From RYN-230 sp963718305 (GTDB taxonomy: Bacteria; Actinomycetota; Actinomycetes; Streptosporangiales; Streptosporangiaceae), in NCBI GenBank assembly GCA_963718305.1, contig CAVQZG010000007.1, positions 124,001-188,000 on the forward strand: a stretch of 64,000 bases of DNA, given 5' to 3'. Made by a program: the position numbers and the translations under genes. Below are positions 8,272 through 16,735 of this stretch, piece after piece (positions within the stretch are counted from its first letter, which is position 1; each line of letters begins with the position of its first letter). The notes beneath the pieces are model-generated. The model had not been told where the DNA came from. It was given only the letters and a program-made list of their open reading frames with translations, and did not search any database.

Positions 8272-9235
8272 GCGGGAGGCGGCCCTGGACCTCGTCGTGG
8301 TGGGCGACTGCAACCCGGACGTGCTCGTCCTCGGGGACGACGTGACCCCCGCGTTCGGCCAGCAGGAGAAGCTGGTGCCGAGCATGTCGCTGGTCGTGGG
8401 CGGGTCCGCGTCGATCACCGCGGTGGCCGCGGCCCGGCTCGGGCTCAGCGTCGCGCTGGCCGCCGCGGTCGGCGCCGACCCGGCGGGCCAGTTCATGCTG
8501 GACCAGCTGGCCCGGGAGGGGGTGGCCACCGGCGCCGTGGCCGTGCGCGAGGACATCCCGACCGGGATGACGGTGGCGCTGTCGAACGGCGGCGACCGGG
8601 CCATCCTGACCGCGCTCGGGGCGGTGGGCTCACTGACCGGCGACGACGTCCCGGCCGCGCTGCTGCGCCGGGCCCGGCACGTGCACATCAGCTCGTACTT
8701 CCTGGTCGAGGAGTCGCTCGGGCCGGCCCTGGGTGACCTGATCGCGACCGCCCAGGCGGCCGGGGCGACGGTGTCGCTGGACACCAACTGGGATCCGTCG
8801 GGACGGTGGGGCGGCGACCGGCTCGCCGCCGCGCTGGCCCGGGCCGACCTGCTGCTGCCCAACGAGGCGGAGGCGGTCCGGCTGAGCGGCGAGCCAGACC
8901 TGGCCGCCGCGGTGCCCGTGCTCACCGCGGCCGGGACCCGGCTCGTGGTCAAGCTGGGCGCCCGCGGTGCGCTGTGCGCCGACGGCATCCGGCAGCACCG
9001 GGTCAGCGTGCCTCCCCTGGTGCCGGTGGACGCGACCGGGGCCGGCGACTGCTTCAACGCCGGGCTGATCGCGGGCCTGCTCCGGGGCCTGGACCTGCCT
9101 CAGGCGGCCGCGCTCGGCTGCGCCGCGGGCGCCCTGTCCACCCGCGGGCCGGGCGGCACCGGGAGCTCTCCGGACCTGCGCTCAGCGCTGGCCCTGGCCG
9201 GCACCGCCTCGGTGACGACCCCCGTGGGCCACTAG
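8258..9235 (+). CDS. Second PfkB/ribokinase-family sugar kinase
   Basis: A 325-residue kinase beginning at TTG 8258, supported by GGAG at 8248-8251 and a 14-nt overlap with the DeoR gene. Seen: ribokinase-type start LDLVVVGDCNPDVLVLGDD, the Gly-rich GGSASITAVAAARLG near residue 49, a middle strand VSLDTNWDPSGRW, and the catalytic motif VDATGAGDCFNAG near residue 255. It resembles ribokinase/KDG-kinase types more than the LacC type encoded at 5680. Because the sugar comes in by an ABC importer and so is not phosphorylated on entry, this kinase is a candidate for the first phosphorylation of galactosamine or a related sugar. That role is inference. Confidence 0.78.
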   Translation: MSPPEREAALDLVVVGDCNPDVLVLGDDVTPAFGQQEKLVPSMSLVVGGSASITAVAAARLGLSVALAAAVGADPAGQFMLDQLAREGVATGAVAVREDIPTGMTVALSNGGDRAILTALGAVGSLTGDDVPAALLRRARHVHISSYFLVEESLGPALGDLIATAQAAGATVSLDTNWDPSGRWGGDRLAAALARADLLLPNEAEAVRLSGEPDLAAAVPVLTAAGTRLVVKLGARGALCADGIRQHRVSVPPLVPVDATGAGDCFNAGLIAGLLRGLDLPQAAALGCAAGALSTRGPGGTGSSPDLRSALALAGTASVTTPVGH

Positions 9236-9693
9236 CGGCGCAGCGAGACGGTGGTCTGCTCATGGGCCGCCGAGGGATCGCCGCTGCCGGTGTTGAACAC
9301 GAGGAACTGGCCATTGAGGTGTGCCTTACCGCCGTGGAATGTGCCGCTCCCCGGCGCGGGCACGTCGTAGCGCACCAAGTGCCACCGGCCGTCACAAGGA
9401 ATGGACGGCTCGACGAGGCCATCGGTGGTGACGTCTCCCTGCGAGATAGTGACGGTGAAGTCACTCGACTCCCACCCCGGGTCGCAGGCTAGCCGGGTGA
9501 CGAGCGACAGCGAGCCGTCCCGGTTCAGGTGGACCTGCTTCGCGGTTTTCTCGTGCGCCACGCCCACCGGCCTGTCCTGCGCCATGGCCACCGGCGCCGC
9601 GGCAGCGGTACCGGCCAGCACGAGAACGGGAAGTGCGATAACCCGCTGTAGCGCACGTGACCGGAACGCCTGACTTACCTGGCCCAGTTTCAC
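9232..9693 (-). CDS. Small secreted protein of unknown function
   Basis: A 153-residue protein starting at GTG 9693, preceded by AGGGGGG. It has a Sec signal peptide: basic start, hydrophobic core VIALPVLVLAGTAAAAP and a likely signal peptidase site after AMA near residue 33. The mature part is about 120 residues, mostly beta-strand-like, and contains two Cys (LACDPGW and SIPCDGRW) that could form a disulfide. I do not recognise the family. It converges on the PfkB kinase gene with a 4-nt overlap of stops. An inverted repeat GGCACC-N10-GGTGCC at 9718-9739 lies just upstream. Confidence 0.7.
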   Translation of the reverse strand: MKLGQVSQAFRSRALQRVIALPVLVLAGTAAAAPVAMAQDRPVGVAHEKTAKQVHLNRDGSLSLVTRLACDPGWESSDFTVTISQGDVTTDGLVEPSIPCDGRWHLVRYDVPAPGSGTFHGGKAHLNGQFLVFNTGSGDPSAAHEQTTVSLRR

Positions 9694-9831
9694 CTGACAG
9701 CCCCCCTGCTGACGGAAGGCACCCGGAACCTTCGGTGCCAACGGCCTAGGCTCGCTGAGCCCGCAGCACGGCACGTGAAGGCCGTGTGGAGAAGGTGTGG
9801 AGGCCTCCTGAGCTCCTCAGGCCGATCGTCA

Positions 9832-9855
9832 GTGCGTATCATATGTGATACGCAC
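9832..9855. promoter_or_regulatory. Perfect palindromic operator of the NTase/XRE pair
   Basis: GTGCGTATCA (9832-9841), spacer TATG, TGATACGCAC (9846-9855): ten-base arms match exactly. It lies about 35 nt before the nucleotidyltransferase start, and a -10-like TAACAT follows at 9862-9867. The position fits autoregulation by the XRE protein encoded downstream, the usual toxin-antitoxin arrangement. The binding protein is inferred. Confidence 0.7.
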
Positions 9856-9889
9856 CGGGTTTAACATATCGACGGAGGCAGCCAAGAGG

Positions 9890-10594
9890 ATGACCAGACC
9901 AGGACCTGATACCCCGGGACTCGCGCGGGCCGATTTGGTGCGGGTCCTCGAATCAGCGGCCCGGTTGCAGGAGGTTGTTCCTGATGCTGTCCTGGTGGGC
10001 GGCTCTGCGGCTGCACTCTGGGCCAATCACCGCTCCTCTTATGATCATGACCACGTCCTGACAGATCTGGGAGAGCGTTTCGATGCGGTGCTCGACGCAA
10101 TCGAAGCGACCGACGGGTGGGTCACTAATCGGGTTACCCCCGGGAAGATCATCCTGGGCGAGCTCGGTGATATTGAGTCCGGTGTTCGTCAGCTCATCCG
10201 CAATCGGCCATTGGAAGTCGCAGAAATTACCCTTCCATCCGGGCATGCACTCCGGGTGCCAACCGCAGACGAGACCCTGCGGATTAAGGGTTACCTAGTT
10301 GTGCGGCGCAATCAGGTGCGCGACTACATCGATGTCGCCGCTCTATCCGACCGATGCGGAATCTCTCATGCCGCGGATGTGCTCGGGCATCTCGATGATT
10401 ACTATTCTGACCAGCGAAGCGCCGAAGCGGCGGGTGTCGCTACCCAGCTCGCCCGGCAGTTGGCCGATCCGCGCCCCGCAGATGCCCGGACCATCAAGCA
10501 ACTTCGCGACTACAAAGGCCTGGATACCCGGTGGGCTGACTGGGGGAATGTGACTGCCGTGTGCCGGGCAGTCGCGGTGGAGATGGTGGCATGA
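9890..10594 (+). CDS. Nucleotidyltransferase-fold protein (AbiEii/MNT-like), putative toxin
   Basis: A 234-residue protein with an N-terminal nucleotidyltransferase signature: VLVGGSAAALW at residues about 37-47, then SYDHDHVL, where the paired Asp residues are the expected metal ligands. The rest is helical and resembles the AbiEii/MNT group. ATG 9890 has GACGGAGG 12 nt upstream; GTG 9845 is in frame but lies inside the palindromic operator. Base composition is less GC-rich than the neighbours and codons ending in T or A are frequent, suggesting horizontal gain. The stop overlaps the ATG of an XRE gene (ATGA). A toxin role is inferred from fold, operon partner and operator; it could instead be a standalone NTase. 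Confidence 0.6.
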   Translation: MTRPGPDTPGLARADLVRVLESAARLQEVVPDAVLVGGSAAALWANHRSSYDHDHVLTDLGERFDAVLDAIEATDGWVTNRVTPGKIILGELGDIESGVRQLIRNRPLEVAEITLPSGHALRVPTADETLRIKGYLVVRRNQVRDYIDVAALSDRCGISHAADVLGHLDDYYSDQRSAEAAGVATQLARQLADPRPADARTIKQLRDYKGLDTRWADWGNVTAVCRAVAVEMVA

Positions 10595-11061
10595 CTACCC
10601 CCCTGAAGTTCCGCAATCTCAACGCGTCGCCGGAAGACCCCGTGGAGACCTGGCCATTCGAAGGTGTGCTCGCCGCGGTGGAGCGAGGCACGCTCCCCGA
10701 TTGGCGCCGTCTGGCGCGGGCGATCCGAGCCGACCCGTGGGGACCAGTGGCCCAGCAAGTGCTGGAAGCCGTCCAGCTTTCTCGTCCTTACGGCACAACT
10801 GAACTCCTTGAGGGAGTGGTCAACCGGGCCCGCGAGATGGCTGCCGATTCGGAGCGCGCCGAGGTGGCCTCTGAGGTCCGGAATCTGGTGAGCGCATCTG
10901 GACTATCGCAACGGGATTTCGCTGCACGTCTGGGAACGTCACGGTCTCGGCTGTCCACTTACATGTCCGGCAAGGTTGTCCCCTCGGCAGCCCTGATCGT
11001 GCGGATGCGGCGAGTGGCACGCCAGGTCAGTGACCATATGCCGGTTGGGGCGGGCCCGTAG
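10591..11061 (+). CDS. XRE-type helix-turn-helix protein, putative antitoxin/regulator
   Basis: A 156-residue protein with a C-terminal XRE domain around residues 100-145 (GLSQRDFAARLGTSRSRLST, then YMSGKVVPSAA). The N-terminal 90 residues form a helical region of unknown function that may bind the partner. It is translationally coupled (ATGA overlap) to the nucleotidyltransferase gene and shares its lower GC content. The perfect 24-bp inverted repeat at 9832-9855 is the likely binding site, which would make it both antitoxin and autorepressor. Function is inferred from context. Confidence 0.65.
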   Translation: MTTPLKFRNLNASPEDPVETWPFEGVLAAVERGTLPDWRRLARAIRADPWGPVAQQVLEAVQLSRPYGTTELLEGVVNRAREMAADSERAEVASEVRNLVSASGLSQRDFAARLGTSRSRLSTYMSGKVVPSAALIVRMRRVARQVSDHMPVGAGP

Positions 11062-11161
11062 ACGACTATGGATAAGCAGGCTGTGCTGCCTTTCGCACGG
11101 GACCTGTCCCGGGACGTGGGTTAGTTTGACCTAGACCGCACTCGGACTTTGGAGGGATGCG

Positions 11162-12427
11162 ATGTCCCAGTACCCAGACGAACTGGGGTCGTGGTGGACC
11201 GAGTTTCCCGGCAGCGACCGCGCCGCCTGGCTCGCGCCTTCCTCGCCCTCCGCGAGTGCTCTGGCCCCGGCGCAGGACGGGGTCAGGGGCGCTGTCTCGA
11301 GGCGGGCGCTCAAGCGCAGGCTGGTGATTCCTGCTGGCAAGCGCGAGCGAGCCAAGCGCGAGGCGGTGGCAGAGTGGCGGCGCCAGACGGTCGATGCCAT
11401 CCGGAAGCCGTCCCTCAAGTCGGGCGTGATCACCCTGGGCTCGGGCTTCGGGGGGACCGGCAAGACCGACGTGGCCGTGACGCTGGCGGCGATCTACGCC
11501 GCCGCGCGGCCGGCCGACCGGGTCATCCTCGCCGACAGCAACGACGATATGCCCCATGGATACATCAGGCTCGGCGGAGTACCGGTCGAGGCGCTGCCGC
11601 CGGACAAGCGGACGTTGTCCATCCGGGGCTTTTATCAGGCGTGCACGGATGCCAGCATCAAGGTCTACGCGGACCTGCGCGATGCCGTCGCCTGGCTCCA
11701 GGGTGTGGCGGTGATCCGTGGTGACACTGCCGATGAGTGCGTGGGGATTGATTTTGGCGAGCATGAGTACCTGACGGTGCTGGAGTTTCTCCAGTGCATG
11801 TCCAACATCGTCATCAACGATGGCGGCACGGGACTGTTTGCCAAGCTTCAGGTCGGCACGCTGCTGCATGGTGACAAGTACGTCTTCGTGACAGAGGCGT
11901 CACAGCTGGGCTTCTGGTCCATCGATCAGGTGTTCAGCCGGTACCGCAATTACGAAGGTGAAAAGGACAGGCCGCTGACGGAGCGGGAAAAGACGCACCT
12001 GAATCTGCTTATGGACGAGGCCACGATCGTGGTGGATAAGTTCAGCGAAAGCGACCCGGAGCAGACCCGGTGGCTGACCCGGATCCGCGAGGGCTTCGAG
12101 GGGTCGCAGGTGTCGGTGGTGGCCAGCCCCTGGGACCAGGCGCTGGCCAACCGGGTGACCCTGGATCTCGGTGCCGTCGCCGGGACCACGCTGGACGCCA
12201 AGCTGGCCATGGCCGAAGTGGTGCTGCGCGGAGTCGACCGGGCTAACCGCAGGCGGCTTGGCCTTCCCGAGGAGGAGGCGGCCAGCACCGGCCAGGGGGC
12301 CCCGGCTGAGCCGCCACGCTGGTACTCCGAGCCTGAGCGGCCGGCCGCCGATAGTGCATTCCTGGAGGCAGGCAGCGATGCCGAGCCGGTGCGGTCGCCC
12401 TGGCCAACCAACGGAGCCAGCGGCTGA
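11162..12427 (+). CDS. ParA/MinD-superfamily ATPase
   Basis: A 421-residue protein with a P-loop ATPase core from about residue 85: LGSGFGGTGKTDVAVTLA is a deviant Walker A (KGG-type variant), followed by RVILADSNDD where a MinD-like Walker A-prime/B strand is expected. The N-terminal 80 residues are basic and Pro/Ala-rich, and the C-terminal 50 residues are acidic and disordered. The layout recalls EspI/MinD-like ATPases of actinobacteria, but no ESX/type VII genes are nearby. ATG 11162 has GGAGGG at 11151-11156. It follows the NTase/XRE pair by 100 bp and may belong to the same acquired block. Role unknown; localisation or secretion control is a guess. Confidence 0.6.
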   Translation: MSQYPDELGSWWTEFPGSDRAAWLAPSSPSASALAPAQDGVRGAVSRRALKRRLVIPAGKRERAKREAVAEWRRQTVDAIRKPSLKSGVITLGSGFGGTGKTDVAVTLAAIYAAARPADRVILADSNDDMPHGYIRLGGVPVEALPPDKRTLSIRGFYQACTDASIKVYADLRDAVAWLQGVAVIRGDTADECVGIDFGEHEYLTVLEFLQCMSNIVINDGGTGLFAKLQVGTLLHGDKYVFVTEASQLGFWSIDQVFSRYRNYEGEKDRPLTEREKTHLNLLMDEATIVVDKFSESDPEQTRWLTRIREGFEGSQVSVVASPWDQALANRVTLDLGAVAGTTLDAKLAMAEVVLRGVDRANRRRLGLPEEEAASTGQGAPAEPPRWYSEPERPAADSAFLEAGSDAEPVRSPWPTNGASG

Positions 12428-12463
12428 GGACGCAGCGATGCCCCGGTTCCGGCGGTCTTGATT

Positions 12464-14524
12464 TCAGGTTACGTCCGGGGCGGCGGTCAGGATGAAGGCC
12501 AGGATCTCGGCTTCGTAGCGGAGCTGGTCGTAGCGGCCCGCGGGTCCGACGTGGGCTCCCGCGCCCAGTTCGGGGCGGAAGAGGACCCGGCCGCCCGGGC
12601 CGCTACCGGTGGCCCGGAGGCGCGCCACCCACTTGGCTGGCTCGTGGATCAGCACCCGCGGGTCGTGCAGGCTCCCGGTGACCAGCAGGTCCGGCCGCGG
12701 GCCGTCCGGGACGTTGTCGTACGGGCTGTAGGAGGCCAGGTAGGCCCGCATGGCCGGGTCGCGCGGGTCACCCCACTCGTCCCACTCGGTGATGGTCAGC
12801 GGGATGGACGGGTCGAGCATCGTGGTCACCACGTCCACGAACGGGACCTCGGCGACCACTGCGCGCCACCGCTCCGGCGCCATGGAGAACACCGCGCCCT
12901 GGAGCAGGCCACCGGCCGACAGGCCGCGCGAGACGATCCGGTCCGGTGCGGCCCACCCCTCGCGGGCCAGCAGGTCGGCCGCCGCGATGAAGTCGGTGAA
13001 CGTGGTGCGCTTGCGGTCCAGATGCCCCTCGGCCCACCACCGGCGGCCGCCCTCCCCGCCGCCGCGCACGTGCGCCACCGCGTAGCTGAACCCCCGGTCC
13101 AGCAGGCTCGGCGTGCTCACCGCGAACTCCGGCCAGGAAGGCGCCTCGTACGCGCCGTAGCCGTACAGCAGGACCGCTGCGGAGCCGTCGCGGCGCAGCC
13201 CGCGCCGGTACGCGACGGTGACCGGGATGAGGGTGCCATCGGCGGCGGGGGCGCTGATCCGCTCGGTCACGTACTGCGCCGGGTCATACCCGGGTACCTC
13301 CTGGCGCTTGCGCAGCACCCAGCGGCCGCTGGCCAGGTCCACGTCGTGCCAGGACGGCGGCTCGGTCAAAGACTCGGTGCGCACGGTCACCGCGGCCGCG
13401 GTGTACTCCTCGTTGACCGCCAGGGCCAGCGCCTGCTCCGGGCCGCCCGCCTCGATCAGCCGCTCGGCCCCGGTCTCACGGTCCACGACCCGTAGCTGGG
13501 TCGCGGCCGCGTGCCGCTGCTCCACGACCAGGTAGCGCCCGAACACGTCGCACCGCACCAGCCGGGTGTCCCCGGCCGGCCCGATGACCTCCGTCCACCG
13601 CGCTGCTGGCCACGGGCCCGGGCCGGGTGTGGTGATGGGCCCCCGGACCAGCCGGAACTCGGGCGCCCCGGCGTTGGTGACGAGGTACAGCTCGCCTCCG
13701 TCCGGCCCGCCGGCATGGTCGGCGTAGTACTCCGTGCCCGGCCTTCTTGGCTCAATAACGAATGGCGCTGCGCCGGTGTCGTCCGCCGGGATCAGGAGGG
13801 TCTCGGTGGTATCCCGGGAGGCCGTCTCGATCAGCAGCCAGGCCCCGCTGCGGGTGGCCCGCACGGTGAGCTCAAACCGTTCGTCGTCCTCCTGGTACAC
13901 CAGCGCGTCGCGCTCCGGCGCGGTGCCCAGCTCGTGCCGCCAGACCTGGTGCGGCCGGTACGCCGGGTCCGTGACCACGTAGAGCAGGGACCGGGAATCG
14001 GCGGCCCAGGCCAGGCCGTAATAGCTGCGCTCGATGCGCTCAGCGAGATCGGCGCCGGCGGCGAGGTCGCGGATGCGCAGCTGGTAGACCTCGTCGCCGT
14101 CGAAGTCGACCGAGTAGGCCAGGTACCGCCCGTCCGGGCTGACCTCGCGTACCCCCAGCTCCGCGTAGCTGCCGGCGGCGGCCGGATCCGCGAGGAGCAG
14201 GTTCTCGTCCAGCAGCACCTCGCCGGGGCCGTCCGGCGCGGCGGCCCGGCAGAACTGTTTCAGCTGCTGGCCGGCCACGGTCCTGGTGAAGTACCAGAAC
14301 GCGCCCTGGCGCCACCGGACCGACTCCTCGGCCGGGGGGAGCCGCGCGGCCATCTCCGCGAACAGGTCCTCGCGCAGGCCCCGCAGCGGCGCGGTCTGCT
14401 GGTCGTAGTAGGCGCGCTCGGCGGCCAGGTACGCCCGCATCCCAGGCTGGTCCCGGTCGCGCATCCAGGCGTACGGGTCGGCGCCCGGGCCACGGGGCGC
14501 GACCGGCGGTCCGGAGCCGGTCAT
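12464..14524 (-). CDS. Prolyl oligopeptidase-family serine peptidase (oligopeptidase B-like, S9A)
   Basis: A 686-residue cytoplasmic peptidase with an N-terminal seven-bladed propeller (from PYAWMRDRD) and a C-terminal alpha/beta-hydrolase. Seen: the conserved VLLYGYGAYE and AHVRGGGEGGRRWWAEG segments, the nucleophile in SRGLSAGGLLQGA (usual form G-x-S-x-G-G), the Asp in GSLHDPRV, and the His in AGAHVGPAGRYDQ. Several residues around the Asp and His differ slightly from textbook OpB. Length is normal. ATG 14524 overlaps the P1 peptidase stop (ATGA), so the two peptidases are co-translated. It should cut short peptides after basic residues or proline. Confidence 0.9.
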   Translation of the reverse strand: MTGSGPPVAPRGPGADPYAWMRDRDQPGMRAYLAAERAYYDQQTAPLRGLREDLFAEMAARLPPAEESVRWRQGAFWYFTRTVAGQQLKQFCRAAAPDGPGEVLLDENLLLADPAAAGSYAELGVREVSPDGRYLAYSVDFDGDEVYQLRIRDLAAGADLAERIERSYYGLAWAADSRSLLYVVTDPAYRPHQVWRHELGTAPERDALVYQEDDERFELTVRATRSGAWLLIETASRDTTETLLIPADDTGAAPFVIEPRRPGTEYYADHAGGPDGGELYLVTNAGAPEFRLVRGPITTPGPGPWPAARWTEVIGPAGDTRLVRCDVFGRYLVVEQRHAAATQLRVVDRETGAERLIEAGGPEQALALAVNEEYTAAAVTVRTESLTEPPSWHDVDLASGRWVLRKRQEVPGYDPAQYVTERISAPAADGTLIPVTVAYRRGLRRDGSAAVLLYGYGAYEAPSWPEFAVSTPSLLDRGFSYAVAHVRGGGEGGRRWWAEGHLDRKRTTFTDFIAAADLLAREGWAAPDRIVSRGLSAGGLLQGAVFSMAPERWRAVVAEVPFVDVVTTMLDPSIPLTITEWDEWGDPRDPAMRAYLASYSPYDNVPDGPRPDLLVTGSLHDPRVLIHEPAKWVARLRATGSGPGGRVLFRPELGAGAHVGPAGRYDQLRYEAEILAFILTAAPDVT

Positions 14525-15617
14525 CCCGATCCCCCCGGTCGCCCCGCCGGACCCGCGAGCAGGGCGCGCAGCGGCCCGGCGGGCAGCCCGTACGAGGTGT
14601 GGCCGTCCCGGCCGGTGACGGTCCCGGCCTGCAGCAGGCTGTTCAGCACGGCCTCCTCGGTGGCCTCGACCACGGCGGCGAAGTAGTCGTCCAGCGCGCC
14701 GCCGGTGACGGGGGACCGGGACGGGGCGGCCCCCCGGGGCGCGCGCAGCCCGGTGGCCAGGGCCAGGAAGATCTCCCCGCTGCCGTGGTGCGCGGTGCTG
14801 CCCATCCGGGCCAGGCCCAGGCCGGCCCGGCGGGCCAGCCGCTGGCAGGCGGCCGCGTCGAGCGGCCCGTCGGTGAGCACCACCACGATGCACGACCCCG
14901 CGGGCCCGGGGTGGGCCTGGGACTCACCTGGCTCGGGCAGCAGCCGCCCGGCCGGCACCCCGGCCACGGTGAGCCGTTCCCGGTCACCGAAGTTGGTCAT
15001 CGTGACCACCCCGACGGTCGCCCCGTCCGGCACCACCCGGGACGCGGTCCCGATGCCGCCCTTGTACCCCAGGCAGCTCATCCCGGTGCCCGCCCCGACC
15101 GAGCCTTCGGGGGCGGCCTGCGCCCCGGCGGACGCGCGGGCCGCCGCCAGCGCGTCCCGCACGTCGTCGCGCTGGACCTGCATCCGGCGGCTTTCGCTGA
15201 GGAAACTGTCGTCGCATTCGGCCACGATGGGGATGATCACGTCCTCGTCGCCGATCGCGGCCTGCTCGCCGGCGAGCAGCTCGCAGGCCGCGTCGTAGAC
15301 CCGGCCCAGCTGCATGGTCGAGGTGAGGAACACCGGCGTCTCGGCCAGGCCCCATTCCTGCGCGGCCAGCAGGCCGGTGCATTCGCCCGCCCCGTTGAGC
15401 ACCGCACCGCCGGCCGGGACGGGAAACCGGAACAGGTCGCCGCCCGGGTCGATCACGGTCACCCCGGTCCGCGCCGTGCCGCGGCCGGCCGGCGGGGCGG
15501 CTCGTCCCGCCAGACGGTCGCGTGCCCCAGCCCGGCCCCGGGCACGTCGAGCACCGACCCGGTCGGGCCCGGTGGCAGCAGCCCGATGGTGATGCCAAGA
15601 TCAGGAACACGCGGCAT
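14521..15617 (-). pseudogene. P1-family (DmpA/S58) aminopeptidase, reading frame broken once
   Basis: The natural N-terminus starts at ATG 15617 (MPRVPDLGITIGLLPPGPTG, then DVPGAGLGHATVWRD) but this frame ends at TGA 15461-15459. The rest of the protein continues in another frame, entering as GTARTGVTVIDPGG near 15485. One lost base in the GC-rich stretch about 15470-15500 explains it. The downstream part has the family core: GSVGAGTGM, YKGGIGTASR, and AGSCIVVVLTDGPLD, where the Ser after Gly is where DmpA self-cleaves to expose its nucleophile, then RRAGLGLARMGS. A separate 313-residue reading from GTG 15462 would lack the first 50 residues. Sequencing error is likelier than decay. It is divergent from the deacetylase-fold gene and coupled to the S9 peptidase. 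Confidence 0.78.
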
Positions 15618-15660
15618 CCCGCGATGCTAACCCCGCCGCGCCTTCCCGGGGAGGGTCTGA

Positions 15661-16728
15661 GTGAGCCTGCCGGTGCCGGTGGTGTGGAGCGAGGACTGCC
15701 TGCGGCACGAGCCCGCCGGGGAAGTGTGGCTTGGCCTGCGCGAGCCCGGTACCGAGGTCCCGGCCCGGGCGCTGGTGCTGCGCGACGCGCTGGCCGCGGC
15801 GGGCGCGCCGGTTACCGCCGCGCGGGAGCACGACGACACGGTCCTGCGCCGGGTGCATGACCCGGCGCTGCTCGATCACCTGGCCTCGGTCTGGGCGGAC
15901 TGGGAGGCCGCCGGACTGCCCCGGGAGTACGGCCGGGACCGGGTGGTGCCCTACGTGTTCCCCACCCCGGGCCTGCTGGCCGGGCTGCCGCTGCGGATCC
16001 CGCCCGCCGTGCACGGCCGGGCCGGGCTGTACTGCTACGACACGATGACCCTGATCGGCCCGGGCAGCTGGGCCGCGATCCGGGGTGCGGCAGACGCCGC
16101 GCAGACCGCGGCGGACCTGGTCAGCGCGGGCGCCCCGGTGGTCTACGCGCTGTGCCGGCCGCCCGGGCACCACGCCACGCGCAGCGCCTACGGCGGATCC
16201 TGCTACCTGAACAACGCGGCGGTCGCGGCCGAGGCGCTGCGGGTGGCCGGGGCGGCCCGGGTCGCCGTCCTGGACGTGGATGCGCATCACGGCAACGGCA
16301 CGCAGATGATCTTCTACGATCGGGCCGACGTCTGGTACGGCTCGCTGCATGTCGACCCGGGCGCGGGCTGGTTCCCGCACTACGCCGGCTACGCCGACGA
16401 GCGCGGCGCCGGCCCCGGCCAGGGCTTCACCCGGAACCTGCCGCTGCCCCCCGGGACCGGCGACGACGGCTGGCTGGCCGCGCTCGACGTGCTGTGCGCG
16501 GAGGCCCGGGCGCTGGCCCCGGAGGCGGTGGTGGTGTCTCTTGGCCTGGACGCGGCGGTGGCCGACCCGGAAAGCCCGCTGCAGGTCACCGAGGCCGCCT
16601 ACCGGACGGCCGGGCAGCGGCTCGCCGCGCTAGGGCCGGCCGTCGTGATCCAGGAAGGCGGCTACGACCTGCCCACCCTGGGCGCCTACGCCGTCGCCAC
16701 TCTGGAAGGCGCGGCCTCACCCCGATAA
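15661..16728 (+). CDS. Histone deacetylase/acetylpolyamine amidohydrolase-family protein
   Basis: A 355-residue zinc amidohydrolase of the arginase/deacetylase fold. Seen in order: CRPPGHHATRSAYGG near residue 165 (catalytic His pair), CYLNNAAVAAEALR, VLDVDAHHGNGTQMIF near residue 205 (Zn-binding Asp and His), SLGLDAAVADP near residue 298 (second Zn-binding Asp), and IQEGGYDLPTLGAY near residue 328. GTG 15661 is preceded by GGGGAGGG. Family members deacetylate acetylpolyamines, acetyl-lysine or other N-acetyl amides. It is divergent from the peptidase pair and converges on a peptide importer, so a role in using acetylated amines or peptides is possible but inferred. Confidence 0.88.
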   Translation: MSLPVPVVWSEDCLRHEPAGEVWLGLREPGTEVPARALVLRDALAAAGAPVTAAREHDDTVLRRVHDPALLDHLASVWADWEAAGLPREYGRDRVVPYVFPTPGLLAGLPLRIPPAVHGRAGLYCYDTMTLIGPGSWAAIRGAADAAQTAADLVSAGAPVVYALCRPPGHHATRSAYGGSCYLNNAAVAAEALRVAGAARVAVLDVDAHHGNGTQMIFYDRADVWYGSLHVDPGAGWFPHYAGYADERGAGPGQGFTRNLPLPPGTGDDGWLAALDVLCAEARALAPEAVVVSLGLDAAVADPESPLQVTEAAYRTAGQRLAALGPAVVIQEGGYDLPTLGAYAVATLEGAASPR

Positions 16729-16735
16729 TGCCCGG

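Noticed and set aside
9890..12427. Whole block read as a phage-defence island
   Set aside because: Only an NTase/XRE pair and an ATPase are present; no integrase, restriction, CBASS, retron or other defence signature was seen.
12458..14893. Long open frames on the strand opposite to, and upstream of, the S9 peptidase
   Set aside because: They are GC-skew shadows rich in Arg, Gly and Pro without family motifs; the peptidase frame has clear catalytic motifs. The same applies to most long antisense frames in the window.
15459..15617. A separate 52-residue gene upstream of the P1 peptidase
   Set aside because: Its sequence is the normal N-terminus of the same peptidase family; a frame break is the better explanation.
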